8,824 nucleotides of DNA from Amylibacter sp. (GCA_030625465.1 DAOUQS010000069.1:1-8824), one strand, 5' to 3'; shown: positions 1 through 6,600, counted from the stretch's first letter. Notes: generated from the letters alone by a model not told the origin. Numbers and translations are program-made.

Positions 1-1101
1 AGGCTTGCGCCCGAAGTGGCCATAGGCCGCTGTGCGTTCATAAATCGGGCGGGTCAGTTGCAGATGGTCTTTGATGCCTGTCGGCGTCAGGTCCATAATT
101 TCCGCTACAGCCTTTTCAATCTCGGCTTCATGCACTTGGCCTGTACCATGCGTGTCACAATAAATCGACAATGGCTTGGCCACACCGATGGCATAGGACA
201 GCTGGATTGTGCAGCGTTCTGCCAAGCCCGATGCCACAACATTTTTTGCCAGATAACGCGCGGCATATGCAGCAGAGCGGTCAACCTTGGTCGGATCTTT
301 ACCAGAAAATGCGCCGCCACCGTGTGGGGCTGCACCGCCGTATGTATCAACGATAATTTTACGACCCGTCAGGCCGGCATCCCCGTCAGGGCCGCCAATT
401 ACAAACGCACCTGTCGGGTTCACGTGCCATTCGGTGGCCGCCGTAATCCAGCCTTCGGGCAGGGTTTTGCGAATATAGGGTTCCACCACATCGCGTACAT
501 CTTGCGATGTCATAGAGGCATCAAGATGCTGCGTGGATAAAACGATAGACGCCACACCAACAGGTTTGCCATCGATATAATTCACGGAAAGTTGTGATTT
601 GCTGTCGGGGCCAAGCACGGCTGCTTCGCCAGATTTACGAGCCTCTGCCAATGTGCGCAAAATCGCGTGGGCATATTGGATCGGGGCCGGCATCAGATCC
701 TCGGTTTCATTCACCGCATAACCGAACATGATACCCTGATCGCCAGCACCTGCATTATCAACGCCTTGCGCGATATGGGCGGATTGTGCGTGCAGGTAGT
801 TGTGAACCGTCAGGTTTTTCCAATGAAAGCCTTCTTGCTCATAGCCCACGTCACGTACACATTCGCGCACAATACTTTCAACGCGGCCCATCATATCGTC
901 TAGTTTTTCAGGGGTGGATAAGCCAACTTCACCACCAACGATTACGCGATCCGTTGTGGCAAAGGTTTCGCAAGCGACACGTGCCAGCTCTTCTTCAGCA
1001 AGGAATGCATCCAGTATGGCATCGGATACACGGTCACAGATTTTATCGGGATGGCCTTCGGAAACAGACTCCGAGGTGAACAGGTAATTTTGTCGGGACA
1101 T
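1..1101 (-). CDS. metK: S-adenosylmethionine synthetase (methionine adenosyltransferase), C-terminus missing
   Basis: Cytosolic enzyme that makes S-adenosylmethionine from methionine and ATP, releasing phosphate and pyrophosphate. The frame is open from the ATG at 1099-1101 to the window edge: 367 residues of the roughly 390 usual for the family, so only a short C-terminal piece is missing. Visible signatures are the N-terminal GHPDK (residues 16-20, with the catalytic-site His17), [12 protein letters not shown] (118-129), and the glycine-rich GGGAFSGKD (261-269) followed by [10 protein letters not shown]. The C-terminal AAYGHFGR (358-365) is also family-typical. The start is fixed by GGAG 8 nt upstream, which is also the sequence captured by the riboswitch in the leader. 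lnt lies 97 nt upstream on the same strand. Identity is secure from the signatures; no frameshift was seen when the frame was read through. Confidence 0.97.
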   Translation of the reverse strand, partial: MSRQNYLFTSESVSEGHPDKICDRVSDAILDAFLAEEELARVACETFATTDRVIVGGEVGLSTPEKLDDMMGRVESIVRECVRDVGYEQEGFHWKNLTVHNYLHAQSAHIAQGVDNAGAGDQGIMFGYAVNETEDLMPAPIQYAHAILRTLAEARKSGEAAVLGPDSKSQLSVNYIDGKPVGVASIVLSTQHLDASMTSQDVRDVVEPYIRKTLPEGWITAATEWHVNPTGAFVIGGPDGDAGLTGRKIIVDTYGGAAPHGGGAFSGKDPTKVDRSAAYAARYLAKNVVASGLAERCTIQLSYAIGVAKPLSIYCDTHGTGQVHEAEIEKAVAEIMDLTPTGIKDHLQLTRPIYERTAAYGHFGRKP

Positions 1102-1108
1102 TTTATAC

Positions 1109-1154
1109 GCTCCAGTTTGATTAATTCGCCACGTCAGGAAGCCGTTGTGGGGAA
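1109..1154 (-). promoter_or_regulatory. SAM/SAH riboswitch in the metK leader
   Basis: The RNA of the minus strand carries CACAACGGCUUCCUGACGUG (1148-1129 with its flanks), which matches the conserved core I recall for the SAM/SAH riboswitch class. Stem P1 pairs UUCCCCAC (1154-1147) with GUGGCGAA (1132-1125): seven pairs with one C-C mismatch. The pseudoknot pairs GCUUC (1142-1138) with GGAGC (1113-1109): five pairs including one U-G. GGAGC contains the metK Shine-Dalgarno sequence, so ligand binding would hide the ribosome binding site and repress translation. A linker of about 11 nt separates P1 from the pseudoknot strand. In the known family this RNA precedes metK in Rhodobacterales, exactly the setting here. 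Core match and pairings are seen; binding and repression are inferred from the family. Confidence 0.9.
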
Positions 1155-1157
1155 GGT

Positions 1158-1193
1158 TATAATTGAAGTAGTGACCCTATGGCATCAGGTCAA
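1158..1193 (-). promoter_or_regulatory. candidate metK promoter between lnt and the riboswitch
   Basis: TTGACC (1193-1188) is a good -35 element. Seventeen bases downstream, TACTTC (1170-1165) is a weak -10 (three of six consensus bases). Transcription would begin near 1158, a few bases before the riboswitch P1 stem, which suits a short riboswitch leader. A TGACC/GGTCA inverted pair (1191-1187 with 1176-1172 approximately) overlaps the spacer. Read-through from lnt is equally possible because no terminator is seen between the genes. Inference from consensus matching only. Confidence 0.35.
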
Positions 1194-1198
1194 TGGCA

Positions 1199-2761
1199 TT
1201 ATTGATCCGGTGTCGGCTTCCTTGACCGAATTGTCACATATTTAGAAGCCAGACCCAGAAAGAACAGTAGCAATAAAAAAGGCAGATCACCCGTGCGCGC
1301 ATATATCGTCGGGCCAAGCGGAACCGCAAGGTCGGCATCCAGAAAACCCGGTTCATTCAACTTCAATCGGCCAACAATCCGCCCATAAGGATCAATCGCT
1401 GCTGAAATACCTGTGTTTGCAGAGCGCACCGCAGGCAGGCCTTGTTCAATAGCCCGAAATTGCACCTGAACCAGATGCTGGAACGGGCCGATTGTATCGC
1501 CAAACCACGCGTCATTGGTAATGTGCAGCAGAAACTCCGGACGATTTTCGCGCGTGCGCACAAACCACGGAAAGATCGCTTCATAACATATCATCGCAAG
1601 GTAAGCTGGCAGGCCGTAGGCCGAGACAACCTGCGGGCCGTCACCCGCTGAAAACCCCTGCAAATTAGCCGCTAACCCGCGCAGGCCCAGACCTGATAAA
1701 TATTGGGAAAACGGTACATACTCGCCAAAAGGAACCAGACGGGATTTATCGTAAACCGAAACCAACCCGCCTTTTGCGTCCAGATGAACCATGGAATTAT
1801 ACAGCCTATCCGCTTCAAACCGCCGAATACCCGCAATGATATGGGCGCGCGGCCCTGCGGCATCCGACAGGATTTGCAAGTCGCCCGCATTATCCTGCAA
1901 TGCAAAAGGCACCGAGGTTTCCGGCCAGACAACAAGATCGACAGGTTGCTTTGCAGGGGCCGTTGTCAGTTCCAGCCCGCGCCGGAAAAAGACGCCCATC
2001 CAGTCAGGATCCCATTTTTGATGCTGCGGCGCATTGGGCTGGATAAGACGGACACGGATACTGGTTTCCTGTACGCTTCCCGCATCCGGAATACGCCATA
2101 CACCAGCTGTCCATAAAACCCCGAAGAACAGCACTGTTACCATCGGGGCCGCCAGATGCTTGCTTGGGAAACTCAGCATTAAAAGTCCGCCAAATATGGT
2201 CAGAAACACCAAGCCAAAAGACCCCACAACCGAGGCCCATTGCGCAATCGGTGTTTCAATCCACGTGTAGCCCAGCAGGCCCCACGGAAACCCGGTGAAC
2301 AGGACCGATCGTAGATACTCAACCGCTGCCCATGCAACAGCCAGACCGATAATATATCGGCCCAACCCAGCGCCGAATTGTTTCGAGAAAGCAAATGCAC
2401 CACCCCAGAACAATGCCAGCCCGCCTGACATGGCAACAAGGGCGAACGGTGCCAAAATCGCATGTTTTTCAGGCTCCACAAAAAAGGGTTCAACCAGCCA
2501 GATCATACTTAATCCGAAGTAGCCAAATCCGGCCCACCAGCCCACTGCGAAAGCATGTTTCCAGGTATTCACCCGAAATGCGCAATACCCCAGAATTGGA
2601 ATAGACGTGAAAACACCGATGGGAAAAGATACCGGCGCCTGCCCCAATGCCAGAACAAAGCCCAGCAGAACGGCGACAAACCACATACGTTTTTGCTTCA
2701 ACGCCAGCCAGTCGATCAACCTGTCCAACTGCGCTACAATCACCGTTTTTGTGACCGGCAT
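1199..2761 (-). CDS. lnt: apolipoprotein N-acyltransferase
   Basis: Integral inner-membrane enzyme that adds the third acyl chain, from a phospholipid, to the N-terminal cysteine of diacylglyceryl lipoproteins. The product is 520 residues, normal for the family. Hydrophobic segments fill residues 1-225, then comes a periplasmic carbon-nitrogen hydrolase domain (about 235-480) and a last membrane segment (about 493-508). The catalytic triad is visible: Glu281 (VVWPE), Lys339 (YDKSRLVPFGEYVPF) and Cys392 (ICYEAIF); Glu347 of GEYVPF is also conserved. The ATG start overlaps the end of corC by 22 nt and has no clear Shine-Dalgarno. An alternative GTG at 2743-2741 (codon 7) would give a 4-base GTGA overlap with the corC stop, typical of translational coupling; the choice is open. 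The lipoprotein encoded at 5563-5868 would be a substrate. Confidence 0.96.
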   Translation of the reverse strand: MPVTKTVIVAQLDRLIDWLALKQKRMWFVAVLLGFVLALGQAPVSFPIGVFTSIPILGYCAFRVNTWKHAFAVGWWAGFGYFGLSMIWLVEPFFVEPEKHAILAPFALVAMSGGLALFWGGAFAFSKQFGAGLGRYIIGLAVAWAAVEYLRSVLFTGFPWGLLGYTWIETPIAQWASVVGSFGLVFLTIFGGLLMLSFPSKHLAAPMVTVLFFGVLWTAGVWRIPDAGSVQETSIRVRLIQPNAPQHQKWDPDWMGVFFRRGLELTTAPAKQPVDLVVWPETSVPFALQDNAGDLQILSDAAGPRAHIIAGIRRFEADRLYNSMVHLDAKGGLVSVYDKSRLVPFGEYVPFSQYLSGLGLRGLAANLQGFSAGDGPQVVSAYGLPAYLAMICYEAIFPWFVRTRENRPEFLLHITNDAWFGDTIGPFQHLVQVQFRAIEQGLPAVRSANTGISAAIDPYGRIVGRLKLNEPGFLDADLAVPLGPTIYARTGDLPFLLLLFFLGLASKYVTIRSRKPTPDQ

Positions 2762-3597
2762 ACGCGTATTTTTTTGATGCGGCGCGGATCGGCATCTACA
2801 ATTTCAAACTCGAACCCATCGGGATGTTTTATAACTTCGCCCCGCACAGGAACGCGGCCGATCATCATCGTGATAAGCCCGCCAAGCGTTTCGATATATT
2901 CATCATCATCCGTGCTGGCCAAATCCGCATTCAGAACTTTCTCAAACTCGTTCAACGGCGCACGCGCTTGGCACAGGTAAACCCCCGGTGTGTCCTCGAC
3001 CCAGAAATTTTCCTCTTCGGCGTCATGTTCATCTTCGATTTCACCGACAATTTCCTCGATCAGATCTTCAATGGTAACCAGCCCGTCAACGCCGCCATAT
3101 TCATCGATAACCAATGCCATATGAATGCGCTCTGACTGCATTTTCTGAAGCAATATATCAATTGTCATTGACGGTGGTACATAAAGCAAAGGGCGCAGCA
3201 TGCGCTTGATCGAAAACCGTGTGACTTTCCCGTTGAAACCATAGCGAAGCGCCAAGTCTTTCAGGTGTAATAACCCCTGCGGATTATCCAGCGCGTCCTT
3301 GTATACCGGCAATCTGGAATGGCCGCTATCCTTGAAAACCTTCAGCAGCTCTTCCAGTTTCAGATCGATCGGGGTTGCAACAATATCGGCCCGTGGAATG
3401 GCCACATCATCCACCCGGATATTACTTAGAATTTTCAGACTGGTCGCGTGCAAAACCTCTTCTTTATCCGAGGGTTTGGCCGTATCCGCATCATCTGCAC
3501 CTGCAAACAAGCGCTTAAAAAACCCTACCGGTTCTTTTTCATTTTCAGGCTGCGCGCTATGCGCCGCGCTAGAAGATCCGTCGATTGTGTCGTTCAT
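2740..3597 (-). CDS. corC: CorC/HlyC-family protein with paired CBS domains
   Basis: Soluble member of the CorC (TlyC/HlyC) family, 285 residues. After an acidic, low-complexity N-terminus (1-45) come two CBS domains (about 62-120 and 130-190), then the CorC/HlyC C-terminal domain (about 198-280). The second CBS domain carries the family hallmark ALVIDEYGGVDGLVT (161-175) followed by IEDLIEEIVGEIEDEHD. No DUF21 membrane domain is present, so this is the short soluble form. Family members are linked to magnesium and cobalt resistance or efflux; the older name hemolysin C is historical. The ATG start is preceded by the purine-rich GGAAAGAGG. It sits 27 nt after ybeY and overlaps lnt, a widely conserved arrangement. 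Family assignment is firm; the ion or partner is not visible in the sequence. Confidence 0.93.
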   Translation of the reverse strand: MNDTIDGSSSAAHSAQPENEKEPVGFFKRLFAGADDADTAKPSDKEEVLHATSLKILSNIRVDDVAIPRADIVATPIDLKLEELLKVFKDSGHSRLPVYKDALDNPQGLLHLKDLALRYGFNGKVTRFSIKRMLRPLLYVPPSMTIDILLQKMQSERIHMALVIDEYGGVDGLVTIEDLIEEIVGEIEDEHDAEEENFWVEDTPGVYLCQARAPLNEFEKVLNADLASTDDDEYIETLGGLITMMIGRVPVRGEVIKHPDGFEFEIVDADPRRIKKIRVCRSQKR

Positions 3598-3624
3598 AGC
3601 CTCTTTCCAATAATCACGGTCAAA

Positions 3625-4140
3625 TTACACTTCTTTGTAGGGATTTCCAATACCCATACTGTCCAACAGATCAATTTCCAGTGTTTCCATCATTTCCGCA
3701 TCCATTTCGGTTTCGTGATCATAACCCAAAAGATGTAATATTCCGTGTATCAGCAAATGGGTAACATGATGGCGCGGCTCAATCCCCGCCTTGTCCGCCT
3801 CTTGCATGCAGGTCTGATAGGCAATGGCAATGTCGCCGACATTAACAAACGGATCACCAATATCGGCAAGGGGCAATGCATCGGGCTGACCGCCTTCAAC
3901 GTCAGCACCAAGATCATAACCGGGCCAAGACAGAACATTTGTCGGGACCTCTTTGCCGCGAAACTCTGCGTTTAGCACCGCAATACGCGCATCATCACAG
4001 GCCAGAACACTTAACTCGTAAGGGCCATCCACAAGCTTCAGCTTGGTCGCCACCGCATGAAACGCATGATCTGCCATTTCATCAAGATCGAACCGGTTCC
4101 AAAGACTGTCGGCAACCACCACCTCGATAAGATTATCCAT
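3625..4140 (-). CDS. ybeY: endoribonuclease YbeY (16S rRNA maturation factor)
   Basis: Zinc-dependent single-strand endoribonuclease involved in 16S rRNA 3'-end maturation and ribosome quality control. The product has 171 residues, normal for the family. The zinc motif HGILHLLGYDH (132-142) supplies His132, His136 and His142. The second conserved block, FRGKEVPTNVLSWP (60-73), includes the conserved Arg61; the commoner form is TDVLSFP, so Asn for Asp and Trp for Phe are modest changes. The ATG start overlaps the phoH stop by 8 nt and has no strong Shine-Dalgarno, which suggests translational coupling to phoH. The phoH-ybeY pairing is conserved in many bacteria. Very secure assignment. Confidence 0.96.
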   Translation of the reverse strand: MDNLIEVVVADSLWNRFDLDEMADHAFHAVATKLKLVDGPYELSVLACDDARIAVLNAEFRGKEVPTNVLSWPGYDLGADVEGGQPDALPLADIGDPFVNVGDIAIAYQTCMQEADKAGIEPRHHVTHLLIHGILHLLGYDHETEMDAEMMETLEIDLLDSMGIGNPYKEV

Positions 4141-5152
4141 TGGCTTTGGCGTGCTTGTCGTAGGCGGTTATGACTTTTGCAACCATAGGGTGGCGCACAA
4201 TATCTTCGGTCTTGAAGTGGGTAAATCCGATACCTTTGACACCGCGCAGTATTTTTTCAGCCTCGACCAGCCCCGAGGGCACATTGCGCGGCAGGTCAAT
4301 CTGGCTCATGTCACCTGTGATTGCCATACGAGAGCCCTCGCCCATACGGGTCAAAAACATTTTCATCTGCATCGTCGTCGCATTTTGCGCTTCATCCAGA
4401 ACCACATATGCATTATTCAATGTCCGGCCCCGCATAAAGGCAAGTGGCGCAATTTCAATACGTTTGTCTTCAATCAGCTTTTCCACCTGCTTGGCCGGAA
4501 AAAAATCATTCAGCGCATCATATAGCGGCTGCATATACGGGTCGACTTTTTCCTTCATATCGCCGGGTAAAAACCCAAGCCTTTCGCCCGCCTCTACAGC
4601 GGGACGTGAAAGGATGATCCTGTCAACCAACCCATTGATAAACATGGATACTGCGGCCGCAACAGCAAGGTATGTTTTTCCGGTACCAGCTGGGCCTAAC
4701 CCGAATACCAGCTCTTTTGCGAACAGGTCTTCGACATATGCCCTTTGTGTAACCGTACGCGGTTCCACAGTTTTCTTACGTGTTCTTATTTCTAAATGGC
4801 CGCCTTTAAACATCTCGATCTGGCCAATGGATTTGCGCGGTTTTTCCGGTGACTTCCCGTCAAACCGGATAGCGGCATCAATATCAGCCGGCTCGACAAG
4901 TTTACCTTGTTCAACACGCCTATACAGAAAATTAAGAATGTCGGCCGCCTTTGCTTGCGTCGCGTCATCCCCTATTATGGTAATGTCATTACCCCGCCGA
5001 ATGAATTGCACATTCAGGGCCGCTTCTATTTGTAGAAGGTTGCGATCCAACGCGCCGCATAAATCAATAAGGTGTCTGTTGTCTGAAAAGTTCAGCAAAG
5101 TTTCAGGGCTTGTCGCTTTGCTATGTGATATTGATGGGGCGATGTCCGCCAA
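4133..5152 (-). CDS. phoH: PhoH-family ATPase (YbeZ/PhoH-like)
   Basis: Cytosolic P-loop ATPase of the PhoH family, 339 residues, thought to act in RNA metabolism with YbeY. An N-terminal nucleic-acid-binding-like region (about 20-100) contains IEAALNVQFIRRGNDITIIGD, as in YbeZ-type proteins. The ATPase domain follows, with Walker A GPAGTGKT (153-160) and Walker B VVLDEAQ (250-256, Asp253-Glu254); LSRPAVEAGERLGFLPGD (181-198) and ITGDMSQIDLP (278-288) are family-typical. The start is TTG at 5152-5150: GGAGG (5162-5158) lies 5 nt upstream, an in-frame TAA occurs about 30 nt upstream, and no ATG is available before residue 114. The inverted-repeat element begins only 45 bp upstream of the start codon, so the promoter must lie in that gap, within the element, or farther upstream in miaB/ompA transcription. 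Confidence 0.95.
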   Translation of the reverse strand: MADIAPSISHSKATSPETLLNFSDNRHLIDLCGALDRNLLQIEAALNVQFIRRGNDITIIGDDATQAKAADILNFLYRRVEQGKLVEPADIDAAIRFDGKSPEKPRKSIGQIEMFKGGHLEIRTRKKTVEPRTVTQRAYVEDLFAKELVFGLGPAGTGKTYLAVAAAVSMFINGLVDRIILSRPAVEAGERLGFLPGDMKEKVDPYMQPLYDALNDFFPAKQVEKLIEDKRIEIAPLAFMRGRTLNNAYVVLDEAQNATTMQMKMFLTRMGEGSRMAITGDMSQIDLPRNVPSGLVEAEKILRGVKGIGFTHFKTEDIVRHPMVAKVITAYDKHAKANG

Positions 5153-5162
5153 AGTTGCCTCC
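5150..5162 (-). promoter_or_regulatory. strong ribosome binding site with TTG start for phoH
   Basis: GGAGG at 5162-5158 is followed by the 5-nt spacer CAACT and then TTG (5152-5150). With the in-frame stop upstream and no usable ATG, this decides the start. The rare start codon may be balanced by the perfect Shine-Dalgarno. Confidence 0.8.
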
Positions 5163-5197
5163 GTGCAATTAGGTTCTTAAAACAGTCGCAAGATAAT

Positions 5198-5229
5198 AGG
5201 GTCAGGACCACTTGATCCTGCACCTCTGG
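5198..5229 (+). repeat. left terminal inverted repeat
   Basis: 32 bp starting AGGGTCAGGACCACTTGATC, the reverse complement of 5431-5462 with one mismatch. This is the phoH-proximal end of the element. Confidence 0.9.
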
Positions 5230-5430
5230 CGCGGCTTTCCCGAAATATCAGGGGTTTGGTGCCCGCCGTCAATAGTCATTTCTATTTACAAGTGCGCCAG
5301 ACCACTGAGATGAAGGGAAAGCCACGTCCTTCGGATTTGGCATATTTTCCCACTGGGTGCGTTACAGTTGCTTGAAAATAGGCGGTATTTACTGCGCAAC
5401 GGTGCCTGCCCAGCAAAAAAATCTGTCAAA

Positions 5431-5462
5431 CCAGAGGCGCAGGATCAAGTGGTCCTGACCCT
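5431..5462 (-). repeat. right terminal inverted repeat
   Basis: 32 bp ending in GGATCAAGTGGTCCTGACCCT, read on the plus strand without its inner part; it mirrors the left repeat at 31 of 32 positions. This is the lipoprotein-proximal end of the element. Confidence 0.9.
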
Positions 5463-5562
5463 CATCTTTCGCAAGTCAATTATTCCGTTAAAACTGTAAT
5501 AAACACGGCTTTATAGCATGGGCCTGTCGCCCGCTTACAATATCCTATCAGCAAAGCTGGTA
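5463..5562. other. intergenic spacer between lipoprotein gene and inverted-repeat element
   Basis: About 100 bp with no gene. On the minus strand, downstream of the lipoprotein stop, only weak hairpins are seen: CAGC-TTT-GCTG, GGGC/GCCC with a short loop, and ATAAA/TTTAT. None is followed by a U tract, so no convincing Rho-independent terminator is present. The heptamer TCGCAAG at 5469-5475 also occurs at 5186-5192 on the other side of the element. Confidence 0.5.
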
Positions 5563-5868
5563 TTATAGTGGTCTGGTCGGATCACCAAAAATACTGCCGC
5601 TTTTATAGCCGCCTATTGTGGTATTGGGTGGTGCGATGCCGGAACATACAGGTTTGCCATACTTGTCTAACCGTGCAGACAGGTATCCTTCGACACCATC
5701 GTCAATAATCCAGTGGTCACAGCCGCGCGGGTCAACCCAGATCCCGGCCTTCAACTCACTTAAATGTTTATTATCAAAGCCGTTATCAACGGTTTTATTC
5801 CTTTTGGGAACATCGCACCCTGCAATAGATATGGCCAAAAGTATGATCGGAGCTATTTTCAAAAGCAT
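5563..5868 (-). CDS. small predicted lipoprotein sharing the N-terminal domain of the upstream OmpA-family protein
   Basis: 101-residue protein with a lipoprotein signal peptide: MLLKIAPIILLAISIAGC, lipobox IAGC, lipidated Cys18. After a short polar linker, residues 42-75 contain GIWVDPRGCDHWIIDDGVEGY and, after a spacer, GKPVC. The same block, with the same two cysteines, is found in the neighbouring OmpA-domain protein, so the two are paralogous over this region; here the OmpA domain is absent. The tail (76-101) is rich in Gly, Pro and Thr. Two adjacent ATGs (5871 and 5868) are possible; the second is chosen because GGAAGGA lies 6 nt upstream. It starts 16 nt after the OmpA gene stop, so the two form an operon. 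It should be acylated by Lnt. I do not know its function; a role in the outer membrane or periplasm is inferred. Confidence 0.82.
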   Translation of the reverse strand: MLLKIAPIILLAISIAGCDVPKRNKTVDNGFDNKHLSELKAGIWVDPRGCDHWIIDDGVEGYLSARLDKYGKPVCSGIAPPNTTIGGYKSGSIFGDPTRPL

Positions 5869-5884
5869 CATTATTCCTTCCGGC

Positions 5885-6448
5885 CTAGCGGATACATGTA
5901 ATTTCAACACGGCGGTTCTTTGCTTTACCCGCTCGCGTTCGGTTCGAGGCCAAAGGCACGCGTTCGCCATACCAGCGCGCCTGCGCTGTCGCACCGGTAC
6001 TTTGGGCTACTTTGGCAACCGCTTGGGCACGGCGTTTAGAAAGACGCATGTTATATGCGTCACTGGCATCACTATCTGTGTGGCCATCAATGACATATGT
6101 AACTGCACCTGCGGATTTAAAAAACTTTTGCAAACGCGCACGGTTGGACGCACTAAGATGCGACTGGTTTACCCCGAATAACTGGTCCGAGTTCATGACC
6201 GCGCAAGGATTTCCACGCCGACAAACAGGAATACCGTCACGCGTGACATGTGGCGTCATATACCCTTCGACACCGTCGTCCATCGCCCAATGTTCACATC
6301 CGTCCGGATCAACCCATATGGCCGGAACATAGCGTTCTCTTAAATCTGTTTGTTTTACAATGCTGTTTTCACCGCCGGCGATTGCAGCTGAAGCAATAAT
6401 AACCCCGGCAAATGCCACCGCGATAAATTTGAAAAATTTCCTGATCAC
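5885..6448 (-). CDS. secreted OmpA-family peptidoglycan-binding protein with a novel-looking N-terminal domain
   Basis: 187-residue exported protein. The signal peptide MIRKFFKFIAVAFAGVIIASAAIA ends in an A-x-A site, with cleavage expected after residue 24. Residues 43-76 hold the block IWVDPDGCEHWAMDDGVEGY and, after a spacer, GIPVC, shared with the downstream lipoprotein. The C-terminal OmpA-like domain (about 95-187) shows IDGHTDSDASDAYNMRLSKR (120-139) and NRRVEI (178-183), including the Asp and Arg typical of diaminopimelate binding. The GTG start at 6448 is preferred: AGGGGG lies 6 nt upstream and the signal peptide then begins properly. A longer frame from a TTG at 6481 would add 11 polar residues. 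It is the first gene of a two-gene unit; a TATATAAA stretch (6522-6515) could be part of its promoter but lacks a good -35. Likely anchors the envelope to peptidoglycan. Confidence 0.87.
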   Translation of the reverse strand: MIRKFFKFIAVAFAGVIIASAAIAGGENSIVKQTDLRERYVPAIWVDPDGCEHWAMDDGVEGYMTPHVTRDGIPVCRRGNPCAVMNSDQLFGVNQSHLSASNRARLQKFFKSAGAVTYVIDGHTDSDASDAYNMRLSKRRAQAVAKVAQSTGATAQARWYGERVPLASNRTRAGKAKNRRVEITCIR

Positions 6449-6580
6449 CTCTGGCCCCCTAATACGTCCGGCTTTTTCCAAGCCTGTTCACGCATAAATT
6501 CACTGCTCACCCGCTTTATATAGACCAAGTGTAGCCAAAAACCGCCAATAGTGAAAGAAAATCTTCAACACACCAGTTCT
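6449..6580 (-). other. leader region upstream of the OmpA-family gene
   Basis: 132 bp between the hairpin after miaB and the GTG start. It contains TATATAAA (6522-6515) as a possible -10 region, with TTGGCG (6548-6543) as an imperfectly spaced -35 (18 bp to TCTATA, 20 bp to TATATA). No RNA motif was recognised. Its promoter content is a weak inference. Confidence 0.3.
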
Positions 6581-6600
6581 AGGGTCAGGACCTAGACCCT
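6581..6600. repeat. 20-bp palindrome after miaB carrying the element's terminal motif
   Basis: AGGGTCAGGACCTAGACCCT: arms AGGGTC and GACCCT (6 bp) around an 8-base loop. On the miaB transcript the hairpin begins one base after the stop codon. It is followed by AGAACUGG and not by a U tract, so it is a poor Rho-independent terminator, though it could protect the 3' end. Its first 12 bases are identical to the outer 12 bases of the terminal repeats at 5198 and 5462. Confidence 0.7.

Larger units (their letters stand above)
5198..5462. mobile_element. MITE-like non-coding element with 32-bp terminal inverted repeats
   Basis: A 265-bp segment is bounded by 32-bp inverted repeats at 5198-5229 and 5431-5462 that match at 31 of 32 positions (the only difference is at the fifth base of the inner GCACCTCTGG / GCGCCTCTGG part). 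The outer ends begin AGGGTCAGGACC. The interior has no credible open reading frame in any frame, and holds a second, shorter inverted pair: GGCTTTCCC (5233-5241) with GGGAAAGCC (5315-5323). Size, near-perfect terminal repeats and lack of coding capacity fit a miniature inverted-repeat transposable element. No target-site duplication directly abuts the ends. The transposase family cannot be named from the sequence. The element sits 45 bp upstream of phoH and about 100 bp downstream of the small lipoprotein gene. Confidence 0.72.

Noticed and set aside
16..540. 174-codon plus-strand frame over metK
   Set aside because: It is antisense to metK, whose signatures are unambiguous in the opposite strand; its translation shows no domain.
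4170..5180. 336-codon open frame on the plus strand, antisense to nearly all of phoH
   Set aside because: It mirrors a real gene with clear Walker motifs, its translation shows no domain or coherent pattern, and it has no supporting ribosome binding site or neighbours. It is a by-product of codon bias.
5198..5462. CRISPR array or transposase remnant
   Set aside because: There are only two arms, in inverted orientation, without regularly spaced direct repeats, and no frame inside encodes a transposase-like peptide.
5869..5994. N-terminal extension of the small lipoprotein to 143 residues
   Set aside because: The extra 42 residues lie within the end of the OmpA-family gene in another frame and would bury the signal peptide. 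A good Shine-Dalgarno precedes the inner ATG, which gives a proper lipobox.
6581..6600. Rho-independent terminator of miaB
   Set aside because: The stem is only 6 bp and the minus-strand sequence after it (AGAACUGG) has no U tract. Kept only as a repeat.
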